This document shows positions 17,067-27,413 of a DNA stretch of 64,000 nucleotides, piece after piece. Below the pieces are notes generated by a model, which did not search any database, was not told the origin of the DNA, and was given only the letters and a program-made list of their open reading frames with translations. Made by a program: the position numbers and the translations under genes. Source of the DNA: Echinicola shivajiensis (GTDB lineage Bacteria > Bacteroidota > Bacteroidia > Cytophagales > Cyclobacteriaceae); assembly GCF_018642165.1 (NCBI RefSeq), contig NZ_JAHHZM010000004.1, positions 1-64,000 on the forward strand. Reading direction: 5' to 3'. How positions within the stretch are numbered: the stretch's first letter is position 1; the number at the start of each line of letters is the position of its first letter.

Positions 17067-19967
17067 ATGAAAATTGATTTGAACCCCTCTGTAAAGTTTG
17101 AAAATCGCCACAATGGTCCTTCGTATCAGGAGGTTACGGAAATGCTAGAGAAAATTGGTGTTTCTTCCATCGAGGAACTGATTGACCAAACTATCCCAAA
17201 AGCGATTCAGCTGGATAAGCCTTTGAATTTACCAACAGCCAAATCTGAGGCAGCCTTTTTAAAGGATTTCAGGAAGTTGGCTTCTAAGAATAAGATCTAC
17301 AAGTCATTTATTGGTTTGGGATATTATGATACCATCGTTCCTGGAGTGATCCTGAGAAATGTACTGGAAAATCCAGGTTGGTATACTGCTTATACTCCAT
17401 ATCAGGCAGAAATCGCCCAGGGCCGTTTAGAGGCTTTGGTGAACTTCCAGACTATGGTGATGGACCTTACAGGTATGGAGCTGGCCAATGCTTCTCTTTT
17501 GGATGAAGGAACTGCAGCCGCCGAGGCAATGAACATGCTTTATGCTACGAGGCCTAGGGAAAAGAAGAAAGCGGCCAAGTTTTTTGTCGATGAAAAAGTA
17601 TTCTTACAAACTAGGGAGATCTTAAAAACCCGAGCACTCCCCGTTGGGGTGGAGTTGGTGCAGGGTCCATTAAGTGAGCTTGACCTTACTGATCCGGAAC
17701 TTTATGGAGTAATGCTTCAATACCCCAATGCGGATGGTGAAGTAATCAATTATAAGTCTTTGGTAAATGCTGCCATTGAGAATAAAGTTTCTACAGCGTT
17801 TGCTGCAGATTTACTTTCATTGACATTGTTGACCCCTCCGGGTGAATTTGGAGCAGACGTGGTGGTGGGCACTACTCAGCGTTTAGGTGTACCGATGGGA
17901 TTTGGTGGGCCACATGCTGCTTATTTTGCGACCAAGGAAGCTTATAAAAGACAGGTGCCGGGAAGAATTATCGGTGTCTCTTTGGATAGAGATGGCAATA
18001 AGGCTTATAGAATGGCCCTTCAGACAAGAGAACAGCATATTAAGAGAGAAAAAGCCACTTCTAATATCTGTACTGCCCAAGTATTATTGGCAGTAATGGC
18101 AGGTATGTATGGGGTTTATCATGGGCCTAAAGGCTTGAAAGATATTGCAGCTAAGATTCATGGCTTGGCCAAGCTTACTGCTAAGGGGTTGGAGAAACTT
18201 GGATTTGTACAAGAAAACAAGGATTATTTCGACACCCTTAAAATTAAAGTGGATGATGTTCAACAGTCAAAGATTACTGCTTTTGCATTGTCACATGAAA
18301 TGAATTTCCGTTATGAGCCAGGATATGTTTTCTTGGCATTTGATGAGGCCAAAACCTTTGAAGATGTACAAAGCATCATTGAAGTGTTCGCAAGAACTAC
18401 GCACATGAGCGCAAGTGAGGTTGATTTGGCTCCATTAGCTGATGATTTGGCCTTTGAAGTGGCTGAAGGTTTAGCTAGGACTTCTGATTATATGGATCAT
18501 ATGATTTTCAATGCTTTCCATTCTGAGCATGAGATGCTGAGATATATTAAGCGATTGGAAAACAGAGATCTTTCGTTGGTTCATTCTATGATCTCTCTTG
18601 GATCATGTACTATGAAGCTGAATGCAACAGCTGAGATGATTCCTGTTACTTGGCCAGAATTTGGTCAATTGCATCCTTATGCTCCTCAAGATCAGGCGGC
18701 AGGTTATTATGAGTTGTTCCAGGATTTAAGAAACTGGTTGTCTGAAATTACCGGTTTTGCAGAAACCTCCCTTCAGCCTAATTCAGGCGCGCAAGGTGAA
18801 TTTGCCGGATTGATGGTAATCAGGGCTTACCATGAAAGCAGGGGAGAAAGCCATAGAAATATTGCTTTGATTCCTTCTTCTGCACACGGTACCAATCCTG
18901 CTTCTGCGGTTATGGCCGGCATGAAAGTGGTTATCGTGAAGTGTGATGAGCTAGGTAATATTGATATTGAAGACCTTAAGGAGAAAGCTGAAAAGCATAA
19001 GGATAATTTATCTTCTTTCTTGGTGACCTATCCTTCTACCCACGGAGTATTCGAAGAAGCTATTCGTGAGATGTGCCAGATTATTCATGATAATGGTGGC
19101 CAAGTATATATGGATGGTGCCAATATGAATGCACAGGTAGGTTTGACCAGTCCAGGAAATATTGGTGCTGATGTTTGTCACCTTAACCTACACAAAACCT
19201 TTTGTATTCCTCATGGTGGGGGTGGACCAGGTATGGGACCAATCTGTGTAGCCAAGCATTTGGAGCCATTCTTGCCTAGTAACCCAATCGTTAAGACTGG
19301 TGGGCAGCAAGCAATCACCGCGATTTCTGCAGCTCCTTTTGGTAGTGCAAGTATTCTGCCTATTTCTTATGCTTATATTGCGATGATGGGTAGAAACGGA
19401 TTGAAGCATGCTACTCAAACTGCCATTCTAAATGCCAACTATATTAAGGAAAGATTGAGCGAATACTTCCCGATTTTATATACTGGTTCTCAAGGACGTG
19501 CAGCGCACGAAATGATCGTTGATTTCAGGGAGTTCAAAGCAGTAGATGTTGAGGTGGAAGATATTGCCAAGCGTTTGATCGATTACGGTTTCCATTCCCC
19601 AACAGTATCTTTCCCTGTGGCTGGAACCTTGATGATTGAACCAACTGAATCTGAAACTAAAGCTGAGTTGGACAGGTTCTGTGATGCTTTGATCAGTATC
19701 CGTGAAGAAATCAGACAGATTGAAGAAGGGAAGATGGATAAGGGAAACAACCCTTTGAAAAACGCCCCTCATACCGCCAATATGGTGATGAGCGAAAATT
19801 GGGATTTTCCTTACACTAGGGAACAGGCTGTATATCCATTGGAGTATGTGAGAAACAGTAAGTTCTGGCCAACCGTAAGAAGAATTGATTCAGCTTATGG
19901 GGACAGAAACTTGGTTTGTAGCTGTATTCCAACAGAAGAATATGAGCAAGAAGAGGCCGTTTCTTAA
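17067..19967 (+). CDS. gcvP: Glycine dehydrogenase (decarboxylating), P protein
   Basis: PLP-dependent decarboxylase of the glycine cleavage system; it passes the aminomethyl group to lipoylated GcvH. The 966-residue single-chain form carries both halves: the N-terminal half with [18 protein letters not shown] and [12 protein letters not shown], and the C-terminal half with the PLP lysine K710 in [16 protein letters not shown]. Length and domain arrangement match the long homodimer type of E. coli. gcvH and gcvT are not adjacent. A terminator follows 20 bases after the stop. Confidence 0.98.
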   Translation: MKIDLNPSVKFENRHNGPSYQEVTEMLEKIGVSSIEELIDQTIPKAIQLDKPLNLPTAKSEAAFLKDFRKLASKNKIYKSFIGLGYYDTIVPGVILRNVLENPGWYTAYTPYQAEIAQGRLEALVNFQTMVMDLTGMELANASLLDEGTAAAEAMNMLYATRPREKKKAAKFFVDEKVFLQTREILKTRALPVGVELVQGPLSELDLTDPELYGVMLQYPNADGEVINYKSLVNAAIENKVSTAFAADLLSLTLLTPPGEFGADVVVGTTQRLGVPMGFGGPHAAYFATKEAYKRQVPGRIIGVSLDRDGNKAYRMALQTREQHIKREKATSNICTAQVLLAVMAGMYGVYHGPKGLKDIAAKIHGLAKLTAKGLEKLGFVQENKDYFDTLKIKVDDVQQSKITAFALSHEMNFRYEPGYVFLAFDEAKTFEDVQSIIEVFARTTHMSASEVDLAPLADDLAFEVAEGLARTSDYMDHMIFNAFHSEHEMLRYIKRLENRDLSLVHSMISLGSCTMKLNATAEMIPVTWPEFGQLHPYAPQDQAAGYYELFQDLRNWLSEITGFAETSLQPNSGAQGEFAGLMVIRAYHESRGESHRNIALIPSSAHGTNPASAVMAGMKVVIVKCDELGNIDIEDLKEKAEKHKDNLSSFLVTYPSTHGVFEEAIREMCQIIHDNGGQVYMDGANMNAQVGLTSPGNIGADVCHLNLHKTFCIPHGGGGPGMGPICVAKHLEPFLPSNPIVKTGGQQAITAISAAPFGSASILPISYAYIAMMGRNGLKHATQTAILNANYIKERLSEYFPILYTGSQGRAAHEMIVDFREFKAVDVEVEDIAKRLIDYGFHSPTVSFPVAGTLMIEPTESETKAELDRFCDALISIREEIRQIEEGKMDKGNNPLKNAPHTANMVMSENWDFPYTREQAVYPLEYVRNSKFWPTVRRIDSAYGDRNLVCSCIPTEEYEQEEAVS

Positions 19968-19985
19968 GCCCTTAGAAATATATTA

Positions 19986-20018
19986 GAAAAGCTCCGGATT
20001 TATTCCGGAGCTTTTTTA
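19986..20018. terminator. Bidirectional terminator of gcvP and the SGNH hydrolase gene
   Basis: The stem AAAAGCTCCGGA / TCCGGAGCTTTT has a short loop and A/T runs on both sides. It fills the whole gap between the stops of the two converging genes. Confidence 0.92.
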
Positions 20019-20651
20019 TTACTTGATCTTTTTGGCCACAGCTTCTGCCATGATCTGATTGCCTTCTTTATTGGGGTGAATCCCATCAGGGAATAGATCT
20101 CCATGTTTTTTGAGGGGCTTGTATAAGTTGATCTTTTTTACTCCGGTGCTTTTGATGATTTCCTTAAGCATGGGCTCCATCTCTTCCATTCCGATGGCAT
20201 TTATGCCAAAATTGTCTTTGAACACAGGAACTGGCATACAAACATAAATCTCACCATCTTCGTCCATACTGGACTTGAAAGTATTGATCATATCAATATA
20301 GTCTGCTACAAAATCATTCTTGTACTTCCAGTTTTGTGGTTTGGAATCATTAGTGCCTAGTTTGATGACAATGATATCTGCGTTGAAGTCCTGAACTTCT
20401 TGAAATTGTGTTTCATTCCAATATGGGTAGTCCCCTTTTTTTAATAAGGTTCTGCCACTTACGCCAAAGTTTTTTACCAAATAATCATCACCTAATATGT
20501 TTTGCATTATTAATGGCCAACTATCAGGGTGTTCTCTTCCCGGGCCTTGTGTGATACTGTTTCCTACACAGGCTACTTTTACCTGATCTTGTGCCAATGA
20601 GAGAAGGCTAAAGCTTAAAAGACATAGGATTGTAAAAAGAAATTTCTTCAT
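20019..20651 (-). CDS. Secreted SGNH/GDSL-family esterase
   Basis: A 210-residue exported hydrolase with a signal peptide ending in LLSLAQDQ (about residue 21). SGNH blocks are present: block I VACVGNSITQG with Ser32 as nucleophile, block II glycine in NFGVSGRTLL, block III KLGTNDSKP with the Asn, and block V FPDGIHPNKEG with the Asp and His of the triad. Homologues include carbohydrate acetyl-esterases and sialate O-acetylesterases, so deacetylation of a glycan is plausible. The substrate is not visible from sequence. It stands alone, facing gcvP. Confidence 0.9.
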   Translation of the reverse strand: MKKFLFTILCLLSFSLLSLAQDQVKVACVGNSITQGPGREHPDSWPLIMQNILGDDYLVKNFGVSGRTLLKKGDYPYWNETQFQEVQDFNADIIVIKLGTNDSKPQNWKYKNDFVADYIDMINTFKSSMDEDGEIYVCMPVPVFKDNFGINAIGMEEMEPMLKEIIKSTGVKKINLYKPLKKHGDLFPDGIHPNKEGNQIMAEAVAKKIK

Positions 20652-20743
20652 TATTAAGGGTTATTAACGGTTACAATAAATTTGAAAGTGTTAAATATAG
20701 CATATCATTCCAATTAAACGCTCGGGGTTGTATATTTACTCTT

Positions 20744-21592
20744 GTGTCTGCACTTAGAATAAAGAAATATTACAGTTACTTTCAGTGGTTATCCTTGGAT
20801 GTGGTAATCGGGGCATGTGCTGGTCTTTTCTTTTTTCAGCATATGCTTGATTTAAGTTTTACACCTGTGGTTTATGTTTTGATGGGCTTGGCGGTTTGGG
20901 GTATTTATACCTTCGATCATTTAATGGATGCCAAAAATATTGAAGGTAAAGCCAGCTCAGCAAGGCATCTGTTCCATCAGGTACATTACAATAAGTTGAT
21001 CATTTGGTTGATTTTAGTGGTTGTTATGGGGCTTTATCTGGCGTTTAACTATATCAAATTCTCCAGATTGATATCCTTTGGGCTTCTTTTAGGGAGTATG
21101 ATCATTGGTAATATTTTGGTGATTAAGTTCTTTGGAAAGAAAATGGCTTTTCTCAAAGAGCTGTCCACTGCAGCCTTCTATACCGCTGGGATTACTTTGG
21201 CTCCTCTGATCAGATTTGTGAATGGCGGTTTACCCAACTCTTTTTGGTTTTTTGCCTTTGGCTATTTTTTATTGGCATGGTTTAATCTCATATTATTGGC
21301 CTATATGGATAAACACAGTGATCAAAGGGATCAAATGGGTTCGATAGTCAATACATTTGGGGTGAAGGCGACATATAAGCTTTTGAACGTAATTGTTTGG
21401 ATTGGACTGATTTATAATTTGAGTTTGTTTTTCTTTTTGAGTTCCCATTATTACATATACATCGTCATTCTTTTGACGATGTTCCTGATTCATGCATTGG
21501 CTTTTTTACAATCTCATAAAGGAAAGGAATACGTGAGAAGGCAAATTGATGCAGCTTATATGCTTCCACTGATTTTGTTGTTAATTGGTTGA
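20744..21592 (+). CDS. UbiA-superfamily-like integral membrane protein
   Basis: A 282-residue, very hydrophobic protein with about eight predicted membrane helices. It uses a GTG start at 20744; the in-frame stop at 20714 and the lack of an upstream ATG support this. Two short acidic motifs, FDHLMDAKN (DxxxD) and MDKHSDQRD (DxxxD), sit in loops where UbiA prenyltransferases place their two Asp-rich motifs. The canonical NDxxDxxxD first half is missing, so either a divergent prenyltransferase or a non-catalytic relative is possible. A TATATTTA box lies just before the start. I would call the substrate unknown. Confidence 0.7.
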   Translation: MSALRIKKYYSYFQWLSLDVVIGACAGLFFFQHMLDLSFTPVVYVLMGLAVWGIYTFDHLMDAKNIEGKASSARHLFHQVHYNKLIIWLILVVVMGLYLAFNYIKFSRLISFGLLLGSMIIGNILVIKFFGKKMAFLKELSTAAFYTAGITLAPLIRFVNGGLPNSFWFFAFGYFLLAWFNLILLAYMDKHSDQRDQMGSIVNTFGVKATYKLLNVIVWIGLIYNLSLFFFLSSHYYIYIVILLTMFLIHALAFLQSHKGKEYVRRQIDAAYMLPLILLLIG

Positions 21593-21691
21593 TTGTACTT
21601 ATCCATTCCATCCAAATTCTTTTTAATGATTTCTTTTTTTAAGCTTATTGGTAATAAAGAGGTAAATCATATAGGAATAGTGCTGGTCTTG

Positions 21692-21699
21692 TATATTTG
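21692..21699 (+). promoter_or_regulatory. -7 promoter element directly before the methyltransferase gene
   Basis: TATATTTG matches TAnnTTTG and is followed by four bases and then the ATG at 21704. This predicts a leaderless or nearly leaderless message, in the same arrangement as rlmN and cysS. Confidence 0.55.
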
Positions 21700-21703
21700 T
21701 TGA

Positions 21704-22330
21704 ATGGAAAAGAACCTGTATGATAGGGTGGTGTTTTTCTATGATGACCTAGCGTCCTTGGTGCTGGGAAAAGGTCATTTAGAAAGTAAGCGGGCATTTT
21801 TAGATCGTATTACAAAGGGAAATAATGTGCTTTATATTGGAGGTGGAACAGGCACTAATTTACCAGAAATATTAGAGCAGGTAGGAGAGGAAGGAAAAGT
21901 CTTTTTTGTGGAGGCTTCCCAGAAAATGATCGATAAGGCAAAAAAGGGAGTTCCAGACAGCCTAAGAGGACGGGTGTTATTTTTAAAGGAAGATGATTTT
22001 ATGAAAATGCCAAATCATCAGTTTGAAATAATTATCACTCAGTTTTTATTGGACTTGTTAACAGAAAGTGATCTCGAAGTCTTGTTTGATGAAGTCGATA
22101 AAAGATGTAAAAGGGAAACCAAATGGATTTTTACTGATTTCTTAGATCATCCCAATAGAAAGATTTTACAATATATTATGATCTGGTTTTTCAGGTTGGT
22201 AACTAAAAACCCAAGAAAGGACCTGCCCAATTATTCCAAGTATTTTGAAAATTATGGCTGGGGAATAAAAAGTAAAATGTCCTTTAAGAAAGATTGGATT
22301 CAGGCGTGGTTTTGTGAAAGAACAAATTAA
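21704..22330 (+). CDS. Class I SAM-dependent methyltransferase
   Basis: A 208-residue methyltransferase of the Rossmann type. Motif I is VLYIGGGTGTNLPEIL (about 43-58), motif II is the acidic end VFFVEASQKMIDKAKK, and motif IV-like IIITQFLLDLL follows. The layout resembles UbiE/menaquinone-type methyltransferases, and the preceding gene is UbiA-like, so a role in quinone or lipid methylation is a reasonable guess. No substrate-specific motif confirms it. No RBS is seen before the ATG, consistent with the promoter box four bases upstream. Confidence 0.85.
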   Translation: MEKNLYDRVVFFYDDLASLVLGKGHLESKRAFLDRITKGNNVLYIGGGTGTNLPEILEQVGEEGKVFFVEASQKMIDKAKKGVPDSLRGRVLFLKEDDFMKMPNHQFEIIITQFLLDLLTESDLEVLFDEVDKRCKRETKWIFTDFLDHPNRKILQYIMIWFFRLVTKNPRKDLPNYSKYFENYGWGIKSKMSFKKDWIQAWFCERTN

Positions 22331-22414
22331 CTAGTTTTAACGTTGAAGATTTTTAGTTAGTTGGATTAAAAATTAACTTATAGAATATAATTAAGGTTGA
22401 CTAAGTTTTATGCT

Positions 22415-22789
22415 ATGAAAAAGATTTCATTACTTGTTTTTACTGCAGCGTTATTGTTTTCTTCAGATTTGTTAGCCCAAGATACTGGCAAACTAGACCT
22501 GAAAAGTGACCTGCCTGCAATTTTTGATTTTGAACCAATAGAAGGAATAGATAGCTTGAACTTTTCTAAGGAATCTTTTGATCTTAGTATTCCTATCATG
22601 TCTAAAAATATCTCTTCAAATAATAAGGTGGAATTCATTGATCCCAATATGCGCATTCTGAATCTTTCTAAATCATTTAAGGGAAGCATCCGGGTACTTG
22701 AAGTTCCAGAAGATTATCACTCGAGAATGCCAATAATCAAGCTCAGAGAAAGTAATGTAGATGACGCTATTTTGTTGCCAAAGAAATAA
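22415..22789 (+). CDS. Small secreted protein, unknown
   Basis: A 124-residue protein starting MKKISLLVFTAALLFSSDLLAQD, a clear Sec signal peptide cleaved near residue 23. The in-frame ATG 18 bases upstream would only add a short tail in front of this signal. The mature part is hydrophilic with several Asp/Ser/Lys runs and no cysteine or repeat. I do not recognise a family. Its last 23 bases overlap the end of the converging ceramidase-like gene on the other strand. Confidence 0.6.
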   Translation: MKKISLLVFTAALLFSSDLLAQDTGKLDLKSDLPAIFDFEPIEGIDSLNFSKESFDLSIPIMSKNISSNNKVEFIDPNMRILNLSKSFKGSIRVLEVPEDYHSRMPIIKLRESNVDDAILLPKK

Positions 22790-24098
22790 TGTTGGTGATG
22801 ATATCATCGAAAAATGAACCACTGTAAGGGCCAAACCAGTTCATGTCACGGGCTTCGTGATAATGTCTTTCGTAATATTTGTCAGGAATGATATAGCCCA
22901 TATATCCTCCATTAAAGGAGGTGATAATTAGGTTTAGGCCTTTTGCTGCCGCCATCTTTTCCCATTTCTCATAAAATACTCCTGATATTTCACCACTACT
23001 TGAGATCATGATAGTGTTTCCTATTTGGAGAATGTCAAAATGACTATTGGTGTCTCCAAACAAGTTGTTGAACACCCATGGTCTAAGCCTGATATTATCC
23101 GAAATCCGATACGTAGCTTCAGGCAATGAAGGAATAAGTGTGGTTAATTTAATGTTTTTGGATACAATGGTATCAACATTCAAGGAAGTTGTTTCCATCA
23201 AGCTATCTAGCTGATGGGCATAGGTTTTGATGTCCTTTGGTGTATTTCCTGGTGGCAATGGACTGTGGCTTCCTACTGTTCCTGCTGCAAAAAGCGCAAA
23301 GTCATAGTCATCTTTCATTTCCTCGGTGAGATAATAAGGATAATCGCCTGAGAGCCCCATGAATTTACTACTCAAACAAGTAGCATGGGCGGTATAGGTA
23401 AAGAAGGTACCCTTCTCTCCGTTGGATTTTGTAAATACTAGCTGTCGGATAAAAGGGTCTGTAGGGTCTTCTTTGATAAATCTATTGATAACAAAATCTG
23501 GGGCACTGTGTTTTTGATAAGTGATGTTGACGTTTTCCTGACTATCAAGGGATTGTTTGATGCCCTCAATGGATTTTTGCGTCAGCATGTTGACGATTTT
23601 CTGATCATATCCTCCAAATGCAATTTTACCCATTAAGCCCGGGATATAACCTCCCATTCCGCTGTGGGTATGGGTGGCAGTAAAATAAACTTGATCTATA
23701 GGAAGGTTTGCTGCCTTAATCCCCTCATTGATACTTTTTGCCAAGAAGGGGTGAACAATCAGTAATTCATAATTGAGGTAAGCAATGTTTTGATGTCCAT
23801 TGCCCAAAACCAAAGCCTTAACATAGCTGCTGTCCTGAACAAACTTATACTTGCCACGAGGTTTATAGCCTACAAGACTAGCCGGTTCTTTAGGGGTAGC
23901 ATTTACCTTTGCCCAGCCGGCTAACCAAGATTGTCCAGTGGAACTTTGAAAATCAAGATTTTCAATAGCATTTAAGGTTTCTTGATAATAGTCCTGTTCC
24001 TTAGGAGAACTTCTATCTACTCCTGTGAGGAGTAAGCCAGCTAGAAAAAGTAAAAGGCCTGTTATCCAGGCCAGTATTTTTAAGGTTTTTTGCAGCAT
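22767..24098 (-). CDS. Neutral ceramidase-like membrane-anchored hydrolase
   Basis: Resembles the N-terminal domain of neutral/alkaline ceramidases (PF04734-type), zinc amidases that cleave N-acyl-sphingosine. The ATG at 24098 gives 443 residues beginning MLQKTLKILAWITGLLLFLAGLLL, a signal anchor. A TTG at 24119 overlapping the purM stop would add seven residues and is less likely. Visible family blocks are TATHTHSGMGGYIPG (zinc histidines), YTAHATCLSSKFMGLSGDYP, and SFNGGYMGYIIPDKYY near the end. Bacteroidota make sphingolipids, so ceramide or another amide lipid is a possible substrate. The gene follows purM by 17 bases and may be co-transcribed. Confidence 0.82.
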   Translation of the reverse strand: MLQKTLKILAWITGLLLFLAGLLLTGVDRSSPKEQDYYQETLNAIENLDFQSSTGQSWLAGWAKVNATPKEPASLVGYKPRGKYKFVQDSSYVKALVLGNGHQNIAYLNYELLIVHPFLAKSINEGIKAANLPIDQVYFTATHTHSGMGGYIPGLMGKIAFGGYDQKIVNMLTQKSIEGIKQSLDSQENVNITYQKHSAPDFVINRFIKEDPTDPFIRQLVFTKSNGEKGTFFTYTAHATCLSSKFMGLSGDYPYYLTEEMKDDYDFALFAAGTVGSHSPLPPGNTPKDIKTYAHQLDSLMETTSLNVDTIVSKNIKLTTLIPSLPEATYRISDNIRLRPWVFNNLFGDTNSHFDILQIGNTIMISSSGEISGVFYEKWEKMAAAKGLNLIITSFNGGYMGYIIPDKYYERHYHEARDMNWFGPYSGSFFDDIITNIISLATK

Positions 24099-24115
24099 AT
24101 AAGTCTTGACTATGA

Positions 24116-25279
24116 TCAATACTCAAAGGTACCGTGTTCACTTTTGATGGTGACTTTTTTGCCTTCATGAGGTTCAACGCGTCCGATGATTTGTGCATCT
24201 ACCCCATGGAATTCAGCAATATCAATGATTTCTTCTGCATATTTTTCTTCCAGATAAACCTCCATTCGGTGGCCCATATTGAAAACCTTATACATTTCTT
24301 TCCAATCTGTGCCACTCTCTTCCTGGATGATTTTAAACAAAGGAGGAGTTTCAAAAAGGTTATCCTTGATTACATGAACATTGTCCACGAAGTGAAGCAC
24401 CTTGGTTTGTGCACCACCACTGCAGTGAACCAAACCATGGATTTGTGGACGTAAATATTTCAAAGCCTCTACCATGATAGGGGCATAGGTTCTTGTTGGA
24501 GAAAGTACCAACTGACCAACATTTACAGAAGTGCCAGGCGCAGGGTCAGTAAGGTTATATTTGCCAGTGTATAGTAAGTCTTCTGGAACAGATGGATCGA
24601 AGCTCTCTGGGTATTTTGTTTTCAATACTTTGTTGAAAACATCATGTCTAGCAGAAGTAAGGCCATTACTACCCATGCCTCCGTTATAAGCAGTTTCATA
24701 TTTGGCTTGGCCATGAGAGGCAATACCTACTACCACATCACCAGCTTTGATATTGTCATTGGAGATTACCTCATCTCTGCGCATTCTGGCAGTAACAGTA
24801 CTGTCAACAATTACAGTTCTTACAAGATCCCCAACATCAGCTGTTTCACCTCCAGTAAGTACAGCATTAACACCATTATCTCGAAGCATTTGTAGGACTT
24901 CTTCGGTACCATTGATGATGGCGGAAATTACTTCACCAGGGATAAGGTTTTTGTTTCTTCCAATGGTGGAGGAGACCAATATATTGTTGATGGCGCCCAC
25001 ACAAAGTAGATCGTCAATATTCATAATGATGGCGTCCTGGGCGATACCTTTCCACACGCTCAAGTCCCCTGTCTCTTTCCAGTATAAATAAGCAAGTGAG
25101 GATTTGGTTCCCGCGCCATCCGCATGCATGACATTACAGTAATTAGGATCATTGCCTAAAGTGTCCTCCACAATTTTGCAAAATGCCTTTGGGTAAAGTC
25201 CTTTGTCAAGTTTGGAAATGGCCTGGTGCACATCCTCCTTTGAGGCTGATACGCCTCTTTGCATATATCTTTCGTCCAT
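24116..25279 (-). CDS. purM: Phosphoribosylformylglycinamidine cyclo-ligase (AIR synthase)
   Basis: Fifth step of purine synthesis: ATP-dependent cyclisation of FGAM to AIR. The 387-residue protein fits the longer Bacteroidota PurM type. Characteristic segments are RGVSASKEDV at the N-terminus, HADGAGTKSSLAYLYW (ATP/substrate loop), IAQDAIIMNIDDLLCVGA, VLTGGETADVGDLV, and GIASHGQAKYE. The C-terminal half (about 200-387) is the PurM-C lobe. A near-consensus TAACTTTA box lies about 35 bases before the start. Confidence 0.95.
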   Translation of the reverse strand: MDERYMQRGVSASKEDVHQAISKLDKGLYPKAFCKIVEDTLGNDPNYCNVMHADGAGTKSSLAYLYWKETGDLSVWKGIAQDAIIMNIDDLLCVGAINNILVSSTIGRNKNLIPGEVISAIINGTEEVLQMLRDNGVNAVLTGGETADVGDLVRTVIVDSTVTARMRRDEVISNDNIKAGDVVVGIASHGQAKYETAYNGGMGSNGLTSARHDVFNKVLKTKYPESFDPSVPEDLLYTGKYNLTDPAPGTSVNVGQLVLSPTRTYAPIMVEALKYLRPQIHGLVHCSGGAQTKVLHFVDNVHVIKDNLFETPPLFKIIQEESGTDWKEMYKVFNMGHRMEVYLEEKYAEEIIDIAEFHGVDAQIIGRVEPHEGKKVTIKSEHGTFEY

Positions 25280-25395
25280 CAGAATAATGACTTGGTTAAT
25301 ATTGCCGTAAAGTTAAGGATTTTAAGAAGGATTGAGAAAATATATGTTTGAATGTTGCAAAGCTGTGGCCATTTAAACAAAATAAAATTGGGAAA

Positions 25396-25426
25396 TAAAA
25401 AATCCCAGGTGTTTGGCCTGGGATTC
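25396..25426 (-). terminator. Terminator of the OmpA/PorE-like gene
   Basis: On the minus strand AATCCCAGG pairs with CCTGGGATT around a seven-base loop and ends in a run of six T. It lies five bases past the stop at 25431. Confidence 0.92.
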
Positions 25427-25430
25427 CGTA

Positions 25431-27359
25431 TTAGTTTTCTTCAATTTCCGTGACCTTGAATTCGGTTCTTCGGTTGATTTGGTGTTCTTCCTCAGTTTGT
25501 GCGTTTTCGATGATCAACCTGTCCTCACCATAACCTTTGGCAACCAACCTGTCTTTGGCAATACCTTGGGAAACAATATAGTTGACTGCTGATTCAGCCC
25601 TTCTTTGGGAAAGGTCCCTATTGTATTCGTCACTGGCTCTAGCATCAGTGTGTGAACTTAGCTCAATCTTGATTTCAGGATTGTCCTGTAGGATTTTAAC
25701 CAATTTATCCAATTCTACAGCCGCATCAGGTCGGATATCAGCTTTGTCAAGGTCATAATAGATGTTTTCCAAGACAATGGCTTTTTCAAGCTCTAGCTTT
25801 TCCAAGACAATGGTGGTGTCCAATACAATATTGGTGACATCCTGAATCAGGTCTTCTTGAGCTGGGGTTTTTCCAACAGTGGAATAACTGATGCTTTTGG
25901 TAAAATAGCCGTTTTTGGAGGCAATCATGGTAAAATCAGCATTAGGCTCCAACTGAAAGCGAAGCTTCCCATCATCATTGGAGAAGTCTCCTCCTACTGA
26001 TTTTTTGGCACCATCATAAAGTGCTACTCTTGTTCTTGGAAGTGTGATCGGTTCTCCATCAGGGATGTTTTGCAAGGTTTTTACATTTAAGAATACATTG
26101 ACCACCTTGGGTTTTGGGGTTTTATCTTCAAAGTAATAAATATCATCATCACCAATCCCTCCTTCTCTGTTGGAGGTGAGAAATCCCTCTTTAGGAAAGT
26201 TGGTGAAGAAAATGCCAAAGTCATCTCCCACAGAGTTAATATTCTTGCCCAGGTTCTTTATGGTTTTGGTGCCGTCTACTGTTTCAGCAACAAAAAGGTC
26301 AAGTTTTCCAAATCCTGGATGGCCATCAGAGGCGAAGAAAAATTTATCACCCACTGGTCTAGGGAACATTTCATTTCCCGGGGTGTTGATTTCTGGTCCC
26401 AGGTTTTGTGCATTACCAAAGTCACCATTGGCCAATTTGGTAGCTTTATAAAGATCTGTTCCTCCATAGCCTCCAGGTCTGTTGGAAGCAAAGTATAAAA
26501 CTTCTCCATCAGGGCTAAATGCTGGGGTTGAGTTCCAGTAAGTTTCTTCCTCGTTTACGGGCATCCAAATAGGATCAGTAAAGCTAGCTCCTCTAAAGTA
26601 GGAGACAAAAAGGCTTACATCAGGAAGATCGTTTTTGTTGGTACTATTTCCTCTGGCATAAATGATAGTATTGCCATCAGGGCTGATTGTAATGGCTCCT
26701 TGGTTCAATCCTTCTTCATTTCTGAATTCGGGAAGTGCCTGTACATTCTGAACATCTACCTTGATGCCATCTGCACGGGTCCTGTAGAGTTTGGTGTAAC
26801 CTTGTCCAGTTGCTGGGTAGGCTCCACTTGCTCCTCGAGAGCTGGTGAAGTAAAGGAAGTTTTCACTCACAACTGGAGCATAGTCAATTCCTGATGTATT
26901 CAGCAGTTCGTAGTTTTGAAGCGCGTGATATGGCCAATAATCTGTGATATTTTCAATTTGGGCAATGTTTTGGGATCCTCTGTCAGCTAGAGCAAGCAGG
27001 GAATCACTGCTGGTATGCTCTTTGGCTTCTTTATAGGCGGCCGCGGCTGCTTCATAGTCCCCTTGATCATGGAGACTTTTGGCTTTTTTCATATAGTTTT
27101 CAAAGGAGCCTTCTCCTTCCAAGAGTTTGTCATAATAGGGTAGGGCATCCTCAATACGGTTGGAAAGCCTGAAGCTTTCTGCTACATAGTAGTTGGCATC
27201 TGCATCTTCAGGATTGTCCGCCAAAATTCTCGAAAAAGTGCCAATTGCCAATTGATATTCCCCAGCAGCAAACTGGCTTTTGCCTTTTTGGGGTAGACTG
27301 GTACAGGCGCCCAAAACAAGGCTTATTAAAAAGCAACACAGAAAACAATTTTTCATCAT
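25431..27359 (-). CDS. OmpA-family lipoprotein with TPR and beta-propeller, PorE-like
   Basis: A 642-residue lipoprotein with lipobox LVLGAC (Cys19). In order it has TPR-type helices (about 25-130), a PD40/WD40-like propeller with repeated TPAFSPDGEVLYFASNRPGG-type blades (about 165-410), a carboxypeptidase-regulatory-like beta domain (about 425-510), and a C-terminal OmpA peptidoglycan-binding domain (IYYDLDKADIRPDA ... LSSHTDARASDEYNRDLSQRRA). This domain order is that of PorE, which anchors the type IX secretion system to peptidoglycan. Paralogues with the same order exist in the phylum, so assignment to the T9SS itself is inference. Confidence 0.88.
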   Translation of the reverse strand: MMKNCFLCCFLISLVLGACTSLPQKGKSQFAAGEYQLAIGTFSRILADNPEDADANYYVAESFRLSNRIEDALPYYDKLLEGEGSFENYMKKAKSLHDQGDYEAAAAAYKEAKEHTSSDSLLALADRGSQNIAQIENITDYWPYHALQNYELLNTSGIDYAPVVSENFLYFTSSRGASGAYPATGQGYTKLYRTRADGIKVDVQNVQALPEFRNEEGLNQGAITISPDGNTIIYARGNSTNKNDLPDVSLFVSYFRGASFTDPIWMPVNEEETYWNSTPAFSPDGEVLYFASNRPGGYGGTDLYKATKLANGDFGNAQNLGPEINTPGNEMFPRPVGDKFFFASDGHPGFGKLDLFVAETVDGTKTIKNLGKNINSVGDDFGIFFTNFPKEGFLTSNREGGIGDDDIYYFEDKTPKPKVVNVFLNVKTLQNIPDGEPITLPRTRVALYDGAKKSVGGDFSNDDGKLRFQLEPNADFTMIASKNGYFTKSISYSTVGKTPAQEDLIQDVTNIVLDTTIVLEKLELEKAIVLENIYYDLDKADIRPDAAVELDKLVKILQDNPEIKIELSSHTDARASDEYNRDLSQRRAESAVNYIVSQGIAKDRLVAKGYGEDRLIIENAQTEEEHQINRRTEFKVTEIEEN

Positions 27360-27413
27360 AAAGTCAAGCTTTCATAAAGTGTATATCCCCTAATATATAA
27401 CTTTTAAAATAAA

